Below are positions 1-9,483 of a stretch of 64,000 nucleotides of DNA, piece after piece. Position numbers and translations under genes: made by a program. The notes under the pieces are model-generated. The model was not told the DNA's origin, ran no database searches, and saw only the letters and a list, made by a program, of their open reading frames with translations. The DNA comes from Mucilaginibacter sp. (lineage in GTDB: Bacteria; Bacteroidota; Bacteroidia; Sphingobacteriales; Sphingobacteriaceae): assembly GCF_025362475.1 (NCBI RefSeq), contig NZ_JANYGH010000008.1:62001-126000 (forward strand), written 5' to 3'. Numbering within the stretch: the stretch's first letter is position 1; each line of letters starts with the position of its first letter.

Positions 1-1119
1 GGCACCAAAGTAACTGTAACCGCCGACCCTAACGCCGGTTATACTTTTGTTAACTGGACAGATAATGGCAACATAGCATCTACAAGTTCAAGCTACCAGT
101 TTACTTTGGCCGCCAACCGCAAATTAGTGGCCAACTTTAAAGCAATACCTGCATCGCAATTTGCATTGATATTGTCTTCAAGTCCGGCAGCAGGTGGCAC
201 AACAACAGGGTCTGGCGCGTACAGTGCAGGTTCATCTGCAAGTGCAACAGCAACTGCAAATCCTGGTTATACATTTACATCATGGAGTGGCGATGCAACG
301 GGCACCAACAACCCGCTAACCATTACCATGAATGGAAATAAGCGTGTTACCGCAAACTTTACGCTTAACGTAGTTATAATACCTCCTATTTTGGGTAATG
401 CCGCAAAATTTGGCGCCTTTGGTGGCAATGCGGGTGTAACCAACCAGGGCTTAAACACCGTAATTAATAACGGAAGCATTGGTACAACGGCTGCATCAAC
501 CTTAGTTACAGGGTTTCATGATGGCTTAACTGCCGATATTTATACAGAAACACCGCTTAATAAGGGTAATGTAACCGGTGGAATATTTACAGCCCCTCCG
601 GCTCCCGGCACTGCTACCTCTTTTGCAGTAGCTTCGCAGGGACTGCTTGATGCAACCATTGCCTATAACAGCATTTCTCCGGCTTCTAAACCAGGTGGTA
701 TTGACCCGGGTGCAGGTGAATTAGGTGGATTAACTTTAGCCGCCGGCGTTTATAAAGCGGCAAGCGGTACATTTAAAGTAACCAATGGCGATTTGACCCT
801 TGACGCCAAAGGCGACCCTAACGCAGTATGGATTTTCCAAACAGCTGCCGGCCTTACAGTAGGCACCGCCGGACCAGCCGGAGCCAGGAATGTGGTATTG
901 AAAAATGGCGCTCTTGCTAAAAATGTTTACTGGTATGTAGGAAGCTCGGCCGTAATTAACGGCGCAGGCGGCGGTATCATGACCGGTACTATCATATCAT
1001 CTGCAGGCATCACCTTCTCTACAGCCGGCAACGCGGTACAAACGGTATTAAATGGCCGGGCAATTTCGTTGGTAGCTTCTGTTACCATGGTAAACACAAC
1101 TGTTAACGTACCTCAATAA
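1..1119 (+). CDS. DUF3494 ice-binding-like protein with InlB-type repeats (5' end missing)
   Basis: The reading frame is already open at base 1, so the N-terminus lies outside the window. Residues 1 to about 120 hold at least two divergent InlB B-type repeats (pattern GYTFxxWSGDATG...VTANF), small beta modules found in cell-surface proteins. The C-terminal 210 residues match the DUF3494 beta-solenoid of type I antifreeze/ice-binding proteins: AKFGAFGGNAGVTNQG, GxYTETPLNKGNV-like, LAAGVYKAASGTF, DPNAVWIFQTAAGLTVG and a conserved NVYWYVGSSA core. Many DUF3494 proteins are surface adhesins with no demonstrated ice activity, so the function is left open. The OmpA-family gene follows after 73 bases, with a UUCG hairpin between them. 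This pairing suggests that both proteins act at the outer surface. Confident in the family, not in the role. Confidence 0.85.
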   Translation, partial: GTKVTVTADPNAGYTFVNWTDNGNIASTSSSYQFTLAANRKLVANFKAIPASQFALILSSSPAAGGTTTGSGAYSAGSSASATATANPGYTFTSWSGDATGTNNPLTITMNGNKRVTANFTLNVVIIPPILGNAAKFGAFGGNAGVTNQGLNTVINNGSIGTTAASTLVTGFHDGLTADIYTETPLNKGNVTGGIFTAPPAPGTATSFAVASQGLLDATIAYNSISPASKPGGIDPGAGELGGLTLAAGVYKAASGTFKVTNGDLTLDAKGDPNAVWIFQTAAGLTVGTAGPAGARNVVLKNGALAKNVYWYVGSSAVINGAGGGIMTGTIISSAGITFSTAGNAVQTVLNGRAISLVASVTMVNTTVNVPQ

Positions 1120-1135
1120 GCACAAATCGTATTAC

Positions 1136-1154
1136 ATCCCCTTCGGGGGATTTT
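1136..1154 (+). terminator. UUCG-tetraloop hairpin between the DUF3494 and OmpA genes
   Basis: ATCCCC and GGGGAT form a perfect 6-bp stem closed by a TTCG loop, followed by TTTT. It starts 17 bases after the stop codon. The short U tract suggests a weak terminator or attenuator, which would make OmpA expression partly separate from the gene upstream. Confidence 0.6.
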
Positions 1155-1192
1155 ACTACCGTGTATCACCTAAAATATTAAAGAAACATCTT

Positions 1193-3130
1193 ATGTTACC
1201 AATCAATAAAATATTTCAAAAAGTCATCATCTGTTGTTTGATGATCATCATGGCCGGCACAACGGTTAAAGCGCAAACTACAATACCAACCTGGTGGTTC
1301 GGTGTATCTGGCGCCGCAAATTTTAACTTTAATGATGGCACAACCCAAAGGTTAAATAATTCACTAATTGCCCCCACTGCTTTCCATAAAGGCCATGATG
1401 TGCGCCCTTATGCATCCATACTTACTGAATATCGCCCGGCGGGTATTTGGGGCGTTTCATTAAATATAGCCTATGATGGCCGCGGCGGTAAATTTAAAGA
1501 AGTGGAAGCGCCTTGTAATTGCCCCGCTACTTTAGAAACCAACACCAGTTACATTGCTATTGAGCCAAGTTTACGCTTAACAGTGCCCTCAACAGGCCTC
1601 TACTTTTTTGCCGGCCCAAGGGTTGCTTTCAATATAAATAAGGATTTTGAATATACGCAGCTTAAACAACCTAACACCAATGGCGAGCTAAGCGCTATGC
1701 GCAAAACGCTTGTTTCGGGTCAGGTTGGCGCTGGTTATGATATTATGGTATCATCAGCAAACAGCACTACCAAGGTTAGTATTTCGCCATTTGTTTCTTT
1801 TCACCCATACTTTGGGCAGGAGCCACGTAGTATTGAAAGCTGGTCGGTTACTACAGTGCGCGCAGGTATAGCGCTTAAATTTGGTAAGGCATCAAAGGTT
1901 GCCCCTAAAGAAGTAACCACCACACCTGTACCAATGCATGATTTTGTATTTAACGTAACCGCGCCAAAAGCAGTGCCGGCAAAACGCCAGGTAAGCGAAG
2001 CCTTACCATTACGTAATTCTGTATTTTTTGATGAAGGATCAAACCAAATTCCGGGCAGGTATATAACGCTTTCAAAAGATGCGTCGGCAACTTTCAGGGA
2101 AGACCAGTTACAAAACGAGCAATCTGATAACATGACAGGTCGCTCTGCAAGGCAGTTGAGTGTTTACCATAATATACTTAACATTTTGGGCGATAGATTA
2201 AGATCAAACCCAGGTGCTACTATCTTACTTACCGGTGCTGCTGCTAAAGGCCCGGGCGAAGGTAAAGCACTGGCAGAAGCAGTAAAACAATACCTGGTTA
2301 CTGAATTTGCAATTGATGCATCAAGGATAGCTATTGCAGGCCGTACCAGGCCGCTTATCCCATCTGAACAACCGGGTGGTACAAAAGAGCTTGTATTGCT
2401 GCGTGCCGGCGATCGCAGGGTAGATATTTCAAGTAGTTCGCCAGAATTATTAACAGAAGTAGGCGGCGATATGATGAAGCCTGTTCAAATAAACGCAACA
2501 CAGGCCGATCCACTTGATAGCCATGTAATTTTTAATATCGACAGTGCCAAGCAACTGCTTAAATCATGGTCGGTTGATATTACTGATGAAAAAGGAACAG
2601 CTCAACATTTTGGACCATTTATAAACGACCAGGAAAGTATATCAGGAGCCACTATCTTAGGTAACAATCCCGGCGGAGATTATAAAGTTGTAATGACCGG
2701 CGAAACCAGGAAAGGCTTGCCTATCAGAAAAGAAAGCACCGTGCACCTGATACGCCAGGACGAAACAGTTAGCAAAGGATTGCGCTATAGTATCCTGTAT
2801 GATTTTGACAAATCAAACTCTATTGCATCTTATGATAAGTTTTTAACAGATGTTGTATCAGCTTCAATTACCGATGGATCAACAGTCATTATCCACGGCC
2901 ATACTGATAATATTGGCGATGAGGAGCATAACATGAAATTATCAACAGAACGTGCACATGATGTTCAGCATACTTTAGAACTTGCTTTAGCTAAAGCAGG
3001 TAAAACCAATGTTAAGTTTGAAACAATAGGCTTTGGCGAAGATTTGAGCAAAGCCCCTTTCGAAAATAATTTTGTGGAAGAGCGTTTTTATAACCGTACC
3101 GTTATAATAGATATTATCCCCGTTAAGTAG
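1193..3130 (+). CDS. OmpA-family outer membrane protein with N-terminal beta-barrel
   Basis: The 645-residue protein begins with a signal peptide (LMIIMAGTTVKAQ, cleavage near residue 28). An aromatic-rich region of about 210 residues follows, with alternating strands typical of a Bacteroidota outer-membrane barrel. The middle (about 260-500) looks like extracytoplasmic Ig-like or OmpA-like segments. The last 130 residues form an OmpA/MotB peptidoglycan-binding domain, recognisable from YSILYDFDKS, IIHGHTDNIGDEEHN and LSTERAHDVQ. It should anchor the outer membrane to the cell wall. It follows the DUF3494 gene closely and is followed by a clear terminator, so it closes that unit. The N-terminal barrel was inferred from composition, not from a specific motif. 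Confidence 0.85.
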   Translation: MLPINKIFQKVIICCLMIIMAGTTVKAQTTIPTWWFGVSGAANFNFNDGTTQRLNNSLIAPTAFHKGHDVRPYASILTEYRPAGIWGVSLNIAYDGRGGKFKEVEAPCNCPATLETNTSYIAIEPSLRLTVPSTGLYFFAGPRVAFNINKDFEYTQLKQPNTNGELSAMRKTLVSGQVGAGYDIMVSSANSTTKVSISPFVSFHPYFGQEPRSIESWSVTTVRAGIALKFGKASKVAPKEVTTTPVPMHDFVFNVTAPKAVPAKRQVSEALPLRNSVFFDEGSNQIPGRYITLSKDASATFREDQLQNEQSDNMTGRSARQLSVYHNILNILGDRLRSNPGATILLTGAAAKGPGEGKALAEAVKQYLVTEFAIDASRIAIAGRTRPLIPSEQPGGTKELVLLRAGDRRVDISSSSPELLTEVGGDMMKPVQINATQADPLDSHVIFNIDSAKQLLKSWSVDITDEKGTAQHFGPFINDQESISGATILGNNPGGDYKVVMTGETRKGLPIRKESTVHLIRQDETVSKGLRYSILYDFDKSNSIASYDKFLTDVVSASITDGSTVIIHGHTDNIGDEEHNMKLSTERAHDVQHTLELALAKAGKTNVKFETIGFGEDLSKAPFENNFVEERFYNRTVIIDIIPVK

Positions 3131-3154
3131 TAAATTTTAATTCAAGTGTAAAGG

Positions 3155-3182
3155 AAAAGGCGGGAGAGATCTCGCCTTTTTC
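3155..3182 (+). terminator. Rho-independent terminator after the OmpA gene
   Basis: AGGCGGGA / TCTCGCCT pairs over 8 bp (one G-U) around a GAGA loop at 3158-3177. It is flanked by AAA upstream and TTTTT downstream, 25 bases after the stop codon. Confidence 0.8.
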
Positions 3183-3541
3183 ATTTTACCCCCCTTAGCT
3201 TTTTAAATGATGGAGGCCAAAACCAATTTCACATTGCGGATTTATAACAATGCGTGGAAGATTCCGTTAAGTAAGTTATAACATTATAAAGCTTCAGGGT
3301 CGACGAAAATCTTTTATTTTTTTTGGAACAATGTTTATAGTTTTTTGTTATCTATAATTGCATGTTACTAAATAGGGTGCATTCTTTAGGAATATCCTAA
3401 GGAGCTCTTTTTTTATTCTTTTGTACTAATCCGGTTTTTTTAAGCTTAGCAACTCAAAATCAGCTTACGATAATTGTGTAGATCTGCCGTTCGGACGGTT
3501 ATGATATACCCACTTAAAAATGATAATTGTCAAGCCGTATT
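3183..3541 (+). other. Non-coding gap before the kinase genes
   Basis: About 360 AT-rich bases with no credible reading frame. Homopolymer T tracts and TTTTG-like words are present, but no clean TTTG / TAnnTTTG promoter pair stands out. It presumably carries the promoter of the following kinase gene. Confidence 0.4.
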
Positions 3542-5125
3542 ATGGACAAAATGAATCTATCAGACCAATTAATTATTGCAAATAGAGAGTTGGTTATTCA
3601 AAATCAGGAAAAAGAAAAGCTTGCTGCCCAATTAAGCCATGCTAACAGCCTGCTGTTAATTCAAAATAAAGAAAAGGGAAAGCGCGAAGCGGAGTTAATT
3701 GTTGCCAACATCGAGCTTGATTTCCAAAACGAAGAAAAACTTAAACGTGCGGCAGAATTAATTAAGGCAAACGGGGAGCTGGATTTTCAAAACGAAGAGA
3801 AAGAAAAACGCGCCGCTGAATTGATTATCGCCTATGCTCAACTCAGTCTACAAAACGAGGAAAGGGAAAAACGTGCTGCCGAACTGATATTGGCCAACAC
3901 CGAGCTGATATTCCAAAACCAGGAGAAAGAAAAACGCGCCGCCGAGTTAATAATAGCAAACACCGAACTCATTTTTCAAAATTTAGAAAAAGAGAAACGG
4001 GCTGCCGAGTTGGTAATAGCCAATGCGGAACTCATTTTTCAAAATTTAGAAAAAGAGAAACGGGCTGCCGAGCTGGTAATAGCCAATGGGGAACTCATTT
4101 TTCAAAACCAGGAAAAAGAAAAAAGGGCCGCAGAACTGGCAATAGCCAATGCAGAACTCATTTTTCAAAATCAGGAAAAAGAAAAAAGGGCCGCAGAATT
4201 AGGCATTGCAAACAAGGAGCTCGTATTTCAAACCCAGGAAAAAGGGAAGCGCGCGGCCGAGTTGATATTGGCTAATATTGAGCTTGATTTTCAGGATGAA
4301 GAAAAAGAAAAACGGGCTGCCGAATTAATCATAGCACTTAAAGAACTGGGCTTCCAGGATGAAGAAAAAGGGAAACGTGCGGCAGAGTTAATTATAGCCA
4401 ATAGAGAAGTACAAATTCAGAAACAGGAAAAAGAACAACAGGCCGCGGCCGAAGCAAAGAAAAATGAGTTCTTTAACATGGTAAGTCATGAATTTAAAAC
4501 GCCATTGACTAATATAAAAGCCATTAATCAACTACTGGAAAAAACCGCCGACAAAACCGACAAAACGTATGCCTTTATTTTAAACGCCAACAATAGCATT
4601 AAACGCCTGGAAAGATTAATAGAAGATTTGCTGGATGTAACCCGGATAAACGCGGGGAAAATAGAACTGGACATTTCTAAGTTTAATTTTTCTGACGCGC
4701 TTACCAATAGTATTTCCAAGGTACAACAGATGGTTTCCACAAACCATGAAATCCTCCTTGAAAACTCGGTTGATATGCCTTATACCGGCGATCAATTTAA
4801 AATAGAACAGGTTTTGATCAATCTCCTTAAAAATGCAATAAAATATTCGCCGGAGGCTAATAAGGTAATTGTAACAGCTAAAATTACTGCTGGGCACATT
4901 GTGGTTACTGTAAAAGACTTTGGAATAGGAATTGCAAAAGAGGATATGGGGCAATTATTTCAGCGTTTTTACCGGGTAAGTAAAATATCAATGCTTTACC
5001 AGGGCGTTGGCCTTGGGCTGTACATCGCATCTGAGATTATAAAAAAACACCAGGGAAGTTTCGCCGTAGAAAGCGAAACAGGGAAAGGAAGCAGCTTCAG
5101 TTTTAGTTTACCCCTAATTTCGTAA
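3542..5125 (+). CDS. Soluble histidine kinase with 13 x 21-residue coiled-coil repeats
   Basis: The start is taken at ATG 3542; the frame also allows TTG 3527 or ATG 3551. Residues 23-295 are thirteen copies of a 21-residue unit of the form EKEKRAAELxIANxELxFQN(Q/E), exactly three heptads each, predicting a very long parallel coiled coil. A HisKA dimerisation domain follows, with the phospho-acceptor His316 in NMVSHEFKTPL. Then comes a HATPase_c domain with N box INLLKNAIKYSPEA, G1 box DFGIGI and G2 box GVGLGLYIA. No signal peptide or membrane segment is present, so it is cytoplasmic. There is no PAS, GAF or receiver domain, so the input is either the coiled coil itself or a partner. A PAS kinase follows 114 bases downstream. 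No response regulator is encoded nearby, so the output partner is unknown. Confidence 0.88.
   Translation: MDKMNLSDQLIIANRELVIQNQEKEKLAAQLSHANSLLLIQNKEKGKREAELIVANIELDFQNEEKLKRAAELIKANGELDFQNEEKEKRAAELIIAYAQLSLQNEEREKRAAELILANTELIFQNQEKEKRAAELIIANTELIFQNLEKEKRAAELVIANAELIFQNLEKEKRAAELVIANGELIFQNQEKEKRAAELAIANAELIFQNQEKEKRAAELGIANKELVFQTQEKGKRAAELILANIELDFQDEEKEKRAAELIIALKELGFQDEEKGKRAAELIIANREVQIQKQEKEQQAAAEAKKNEFFNMVSHEFKTPLTNIKAINQLLEKTADKTDKTYAFILNANNSIKRLERLIEDLLDVTRINAGKIELDISKFNFSDALTNSISKVQQMVSTNHEILLENSVDMPYTGDQFKIEQVLINLLKNAIKYSPEANKVIVTAKITAGHIVVTVKDFGIGIAKEDMGQLFQRFYRVSKISMLYQGVGLGLYIASEIIKKHQGSFAVESETGKGSSFSFSLPLIS
3608..4426 (+). repeat. 13 tandem 63-bp direct repeats in the kinase gene
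   Basis: The period is exactly 63 bases (21 codons), in frame. Copies 6 to 9 (about 3920-4190) are nearly identical at DNA level: 3981 and 4044 begin stretches that differ at only a few positions. The outer copies have diverged. This suggests recent expansion by slippage or unequal recombination in the middle of the array. Confidence 0.9.
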
Positions 5126-5239
5126 TCATCAATTGATAAAACACTGTTTGCCCCAGGGGCTTAAAATTATGACAATCAATACAACAGTAATTACGTACCT
5201 TGTTTTCCAAACTTCCTCTTTCTCCAATTTCCGATACCT

Positions 5240-6340
5240 ATGCCTTTAGCTTTAGCCTACCAGGAACACTCCATTCAAGTAACCCAGGATCATTTTAAGA
5301 TAGCGCTTGATCAGGTACAGTTAGGTTTTTGGGAGCTTAACCTCAGTAACTATGCATTAAACTGCACTTCAAAATGTAAAACCAATATTGGTATTTCCAT
5401 AAACGATGTATTGGACTATGATAAACTGCTGGAATGCATATTGCCCGAAGACAGACCTTTAATGCCCGACGAAATTATAAAAGCCACACAATCAACAGAT
5501 GGTATTTATAGTTTACAGTACCGTGTTAGACATGCCGACCAAAGTATCCATTGGATTGATGCCAAAGGCACTGTTCTTTTTGAAGGAGCGGTACCTGTCC
5601 GCATTATTGGAACCATGGTTGATATTACCGAAAAGAAGGATTTGGAGTTGTTAAGGGACGAATTGTTTAACGTAACCACACACGAGCTTAAAACGCCACT
5701 TTCGGCAGTTAAGGGTTACTTGCAACTGTTGGATCGGTTTATTGCCAGCGTTGGTAACGAAAAGATAAGCCAGGTAGCTAAAAGAGCCTTAGGTTCCGTT
5801 GAGCGCATTACAAGGTTATTAAATGAAATGGCCGACCCGATTAACCTGTATTCCAATCAAATCCGTTTAGCCAAAGATTATTTTGATTTAAACGCGCTTG
5901 GTGAGGAAATAGCAGGAAACACCATGCTCATTAATCCTGACTACAGGATACAGGTACTAACTACCAATATTGATAGCCTGGTATTTGCCGATAGATACCG
6001 CATTGGGCAAGTTTTAACCAACCTTATTAATAATGCCGTTAAATATTCTCCGGAGTGTAAAGATGTAGAAGTATCCATAGGAACCTACAACAACGAGATT
6101 AAAGTGCAGGTTAAAGATTACGGCATTGGTTTACCCAAAAGCGAACATCATAAAGTATTTAAAAAATTTTACCGGGCCTCCTCCACGCCAAAAAACATCC
6201 CAGGATTTGGCATCGGCTTATTTTTAAGCGCCGAAATCATCATCAGGCACGGCGGACTTATCGGGGTAGAAGAAAATGAAAACGAAACTGAAAATGGAAC
6301 TTGTTTTTATTTCACTCTTCCAATATATCCGTTCAGGTAA
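5240..6340 (+). CDS. PAS-domain sensor histidine kinase (soluble)
   Basis: The 366-residue protein has an N-terminal PAS fold of the PAS_3 type (about residues 15-130; the end pattern HWIDAKGTVLFEGxxVRIIGTMVDITEKK is typical). A HisKA domain follows with His148 in VTTHELKTPLSAVKG. The HATPase_c domain has LTNLINNAVKYSPE, DYGIGLPKSE and GFGIGLFLSAEII. No membrane segment or signal peptide is seen. It is an orphan kinase next to another orphan kinase; both end in near-identical ATPase cores, so they may share a remote response regulator or heterodimerise. The ligand of the PAS domain cannot be told. Confidence 0.9.
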   Translation: MPLALAYQEHSIQVTQDHFKIALDQVQLGFWELNLSNYALNCTSKCKTNIGISINDVLDYDKLLECILPEDRPLMPDEIIKATQSTDGIYSLQYRVRHADQSIHWIDAKGTVLFEGAVPVRIIGTMVDITEKKDLELLRDELFNVTTHELKTPLSAVKGYLQLLDRFIASVGNEKISQVAKRALGSVERITRLLNEMADPINLYSNQIRLAKDYFDLNALGEEIAGNTMLINPDYRIQVLTTNIDSLVFADRYRIGQVLTNLINNAVKYSPECKDVEVSIGTYNNEIKVQVKDYGIGLPKSEHHKVFKKFYRASSTPKNIPGFGIGLFLSAEIIIRHGGLIGVEENENETENGTCFYFTLPIYPFR

Positions 6341-6473
6341 CCCTGGCGTTAATAACTTATTTAATTAACAGCACAGCCAACCATTTGCAAAGTGGATGGT
6401 TTAATTTTTTTATAGCAAAGCTAAATGCATTCATTAATTTAGCTTTATCAACAACTAACACACCCAATAACGG

Positions 6474-8993
6474 ATGCGAAATATATTTAAAGTCATTTGT
6501 ATTTTTTTGATTTTAATACAAGCCTCAACCCTAACCCAGGATTGTTCTGCCCAGGTCAAAAAGAAAAAGGGCCATTTATCAATAAGAGACTCTTTACGAC
6601 AAAAGGTTTTGCACAGGGATTCCGTGATCCGTTCCTTTAAAAACGCCAATGGCTCAGTAAATATCCTGCTTGGTAAAATTGAGGATTATACCACCGCATA
6701 TGTAGAAACCAATTCCGATCTGTCTCGCGGTTTTGATACTTTAGATATCAGCGAACGCTTACCATCCTTAGAAAAGAGGATGGCTTTAATGCGCAATACC
6801 ATAAACTCCTCCAGTACGCTGGGCAACCTGGTAACTATCCGCAGTATGATTGATCACCTAAAAGACCAATTGGGTGATTGGGAAGATCAGCTCACGATAT
6901 ACAATGACCAACTTGATAAAATGCGCGATCAGATATCTGAATTTAAAACAGATACGGCGCTGCGCACGGCTCCTGCCGATAGTAGTTTACGGGACAAGTT
7001 TTTTAGCCAGGTACAGATTTTAGATGCTAAATGGAAAACCCTGGACAAGGCCACGCAAAAATCAGTTATCAGGATAGGGCTTTTACAAAACAGGGTATCT
7101 TCACTGTCGGTATTAGTGATTGACCTTGATGACCGGATCGACCTGAAAATACACGAGTTTACCATTAAAGCCATGGATAATGAATATGGTTTTATATGGG
7201 AGATGAATGAACACGGCAAAACTGCCAGGTTAGATACCGCGGTTGTTAAAACCTACAAATTAAATTCACGGCTATACAAGTATTTTTTCACCAGTAAATC
7301 AAATTATTGGGCACATTTTGCAAGCGTGTTGCTACTCATTGCCTTTTTTACATGGATATATACCAGCAAAAGAAAAATCGCCCGGCTTAATGAAGGGCAT
7401 GCAAGCATATTTGAGCAAACGCATTACATCATAAAGCACCCATATCTATCTGCCTTAACAGTTTTCAGCATACTATCGCCATACTTTTATGATCATCCGG
7501 CACAAGTGTTTGCAAATACAATGCTTTTGATCATGATGGGCAGCATTGGTCTTTTAATAAAAGACAACTGGCCTAAACCTTTATTCAACTTTTGGCAGAT
7601 ACTGTTTATTGCCGCTTTATTTTTCTGTTTAAGTAGCTTACTGATATTGATAACCTATGTTGACAGGATCGTTTTGCTGTTGATATCCGGATTTATCATT
7701 TATTACTCGTTTAAATTTTTAAAAACCTTAAAAAACGCTGCCGATAAATACCCTCCTTACATGGCAGTTATTTTAAAAGTATTTATTGGCTTGCACGGAC
7801 TTTCTGTTTTATTAAACATATTAGGAAGGTTTAGTCTGGCTAAAATAGTGGGTACTACCGCAACCTTAAACCTTTGTTTAGCAATGGGATTTTATCTGCT
7901 TGTGCAGATATTGATGGAAAGTTTGTTTTTACAATTAGAAGCCAATAAAAACAAGGATAATAATACCGACATCACTTCATTTATTGATTTTAAGGTATTG
8001 CAAAAGAAATCCAAAAGCATCCTGGTTAAAATCACCGCTATATTGTGGTTGGTTGCTTTAACTAAAAACCTGGCGATCGACGATTATTTATATGATCAGG
8101 TTAATGATTTTTTAAATCATCCTTATAAATTTAGCAGTACTGCTTTCACCTTCCGTAGTGTGCTGGTATTTATTATTGTGATCTGGATCTCGGGTCTTTT
8201 AGCACGAATCATTAGTTATTTTTATGATTTTGCCGGCCAGCAAACTAAACTTACCCCGCAGGCTAAAAAAACAAGATCATCTATATTACTCATCAGGCTA
8301 ACTGTTTTTGTTGTAGGTTTTTTTGTAGCCATAACTGCAGCAGGCATACCTATGGATAGGGTAACCATTATTATTGGCGCATTAGGAGTAGGTATTGGTT
8401 TTGGCTTGCAAAACATAGTAAATAACCTGGTATCGGGCATTATACTGGCGTTTGAAAAACCGGTGCAGGTGGGTGATATTATTGAAGTAAGCGGTAAATC
8501 TGGTACCATTAAGGAAATAGGTATCCGGTCAAGTAAAATAGAGTGTGGCGATGGATCGGAGCTTATTGTACCCAATGGCGACTTGATATCGCACCACGTG
8601 GTAAACTGGACCTTAACCAATAATAACCGCCGTGTAGAGCTTATTATTCGTGTTACTTACGGATCAGATGTGGTGAAGGTTGAAAATATACTTAAAACCA
8701 TTATCCAGAGCCATGACGATATCATGAGCACTCCCGCGGCATCGGTTTTTCTATATAATTTTAGTGATACCGCCGTTGAATTCAGAGTATGGTTCTGGGC
8801 TGCGGAAATTACAAAATGGCTAAGTTTAAAAAGCAACGTAATGCGTGCTATATACATTGAATTTGCTAAAGAAGGCATAGAAATACCACAGGGCAAAAAT
8901 GAGTTCCTTTTAAATTTCCCGGGTAATACTCCGCAGGAAGATAAACCCAGGGAGCCTTTAATTCCGGGCGATACGCCTGCTACAGAGAAGTAA
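6474..8993 (+). CDS. Large MscS-family mechanosensitive channel
   Basis: The 839-residue protein is far larger than E. coli MscS (286 aa) and resembles the MscK/MscM class. A signal peptide (residues 1-26) precedes a charged helical periplasmic region to about 265. About ten hydrophobic segments follow between 275 and 625. The conserved pore and beta domain is at about 605-720, with the glycine-rich helix GALGVGIGFGLQNIVNNLVSGIILAFEKPVQVGD and the following VSGKSGTIKEIGIRSSKI. The cytoplasmic alpha/beta vestibule closes the protein. Family function is release of solutes on hypo-osmotic shock. A paralogue of nearly equal length lies at 54047-56515 on the other strand. The N-terminal helical region may sense periplasmic or wall strain, which is inference. 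Confidence 0.9.
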   Translation: MRNIFKVICIFLILIQASTLTQDCSAQVKKKKGHLSIRDSLRQKVLHRDSVIRSFKNANGSVNILLGKIEDYTTAYVETNSDLSRGFDTLDISERLPSLEKRMALMRNTINSSSTLGNLVTIRSMIDHLKDQLGDWEDQLTIYNDQLDKMRDQISEFKTDTALRTAPADSSLRDKFFSQVQILDAKWKTLDKATQKSVIRIGLLQNRVSSLSVLVIDLDDRIDLKIHEFTIKAMDNEYGFIWEMNEHGKTARLDTAVVKTYKLNSRLYKYFFTSKSNYWAHFASVLLLIAFFTWIYTSKRKIARLNEGHASIFEQTHYIIKHPYLSALTVFSILSPYFYDHPAQVFANTMLLIMMGSIGLLIKDNWPKPLFNFWQILFIAALFFCLSSLLILITYVDRIVLLLISGFIIYYSFKFLKTLKNAADKYPPYMAVILKVFIGLHGLSVLLNILGRFSLAKIVGTTATLNLCLAMGFYLLVQILMESLFLQLEANKNKDNNTDITSFIDFKVLQKKSKSILVKITAILWLVALTKNLAIDDYLYDQVNDFLNHPYKFSSTAFTFRSVLVFIIVIWISGLLARIISYFYDFAGQQTKLTPQAKKTRSSILLIRLTVFVVGFFVAITAAGIPMDRVTIIIGALGVGIGFGLQNIVNNLVSGIILAFEKPVQVGDIIEVSGKSGTIKEIGIRSSKIECGDGSELIVPNGDLISHHVVNWTLTNNNRRVELIIRVTYGSDVVKVENILKTIIQSHDDIMSTPAASVFLYNFSDTAVEFRVWFWAAEITKWLSLKSNVMRAIYIEFAKEGIEIPQGKNEFLLNFPGNTPQEDKPREPLIPGDTPATEK

Positions 8994-9051
8994 CGGCTCA
9001 AATGAAGTAAGTACCTGGTTATTGCATTTAGGGTTTGGCTCCGTTTGAAAT

Positions 9052-9483
9052 TTAATTTTCATTCGTTGCCTCAACCCCATAGCGTATGGCCGCTTCAAGT
9101 ATATCAATGTTTATATCTTTTAGCGTTTTAAACTTAATGCAATACCCGGTTACGCTCGCCTTGCCTATTGCTTTTCCATATGTTTGGGGTAAGTACGTCT
9201 TATCTTTGATACCCATGATATAGACAGAGATCCCGACGGTGTTTGCGCTCAAACCAATTTGAAAAAAATCCCTGGTCTTTCCGTCAGCATATTTTATGGT
9301 GTATAATCCATAGCCTATATTGGGGTTACTAACAGTTTTACCTTCGCTGTTTTTACCGTTATCGAACCATAATTTACAACCTGGTATTACTTGAAGTGTG
9401 CGATGGTGCAACTCTTGCATTTCATTGCGCTTTGGTTCAGGTTGGCTGGTAATATACTCGTTGATTTGTTCCTGTACGTTCAT
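9052..9483 (-). CDS. DUF1801 domain protein
   Basis: The start is placed at ATG 9483 (MNVQEQINEYI) because the frame upstream of it adds only eight atypical residues. The 143-residue product has a DUF1801/YdhG-like fold: an N-terminal helix with QPEPKRNEMQELHH, then GCKLWFDNGKN and a strand-rich core with GYGLYTIKYADGKTRDFFQIGLSAN. DUF1801 proteins are small cytoplasmic proteins of unknown biochemical role. The gene converges on the MscS gene with 58 bases between stops and has no co-directional partner, so the context gives no clue. Confidence 0.75.
   Translation of the reverse strand: MNVQEQINEYITSQPEPKRNEMQELHHRTLQVIPGCKLWFDNGKNSEGKTVSNPNIGYGLYTIKYADGKTRDFFQIGLSANTVGISVYIMGIKDKTYLPQTYGKAIGKASVTGYCIKFKTLKDINIDILEAAIRYGVEATNEN

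Noticed and set aside
3608..4426. Possible CRISPR or satellite array
   Set aside because: Repeats are 63 bases, contiguous, in frame and without spacers; they encode coiled coil.
5126..5239. GCCCC-A-GGGGC palindrome after the first kinase gene
   Set aside because: The loop would be too small for a stable terminator and no T tract follows.
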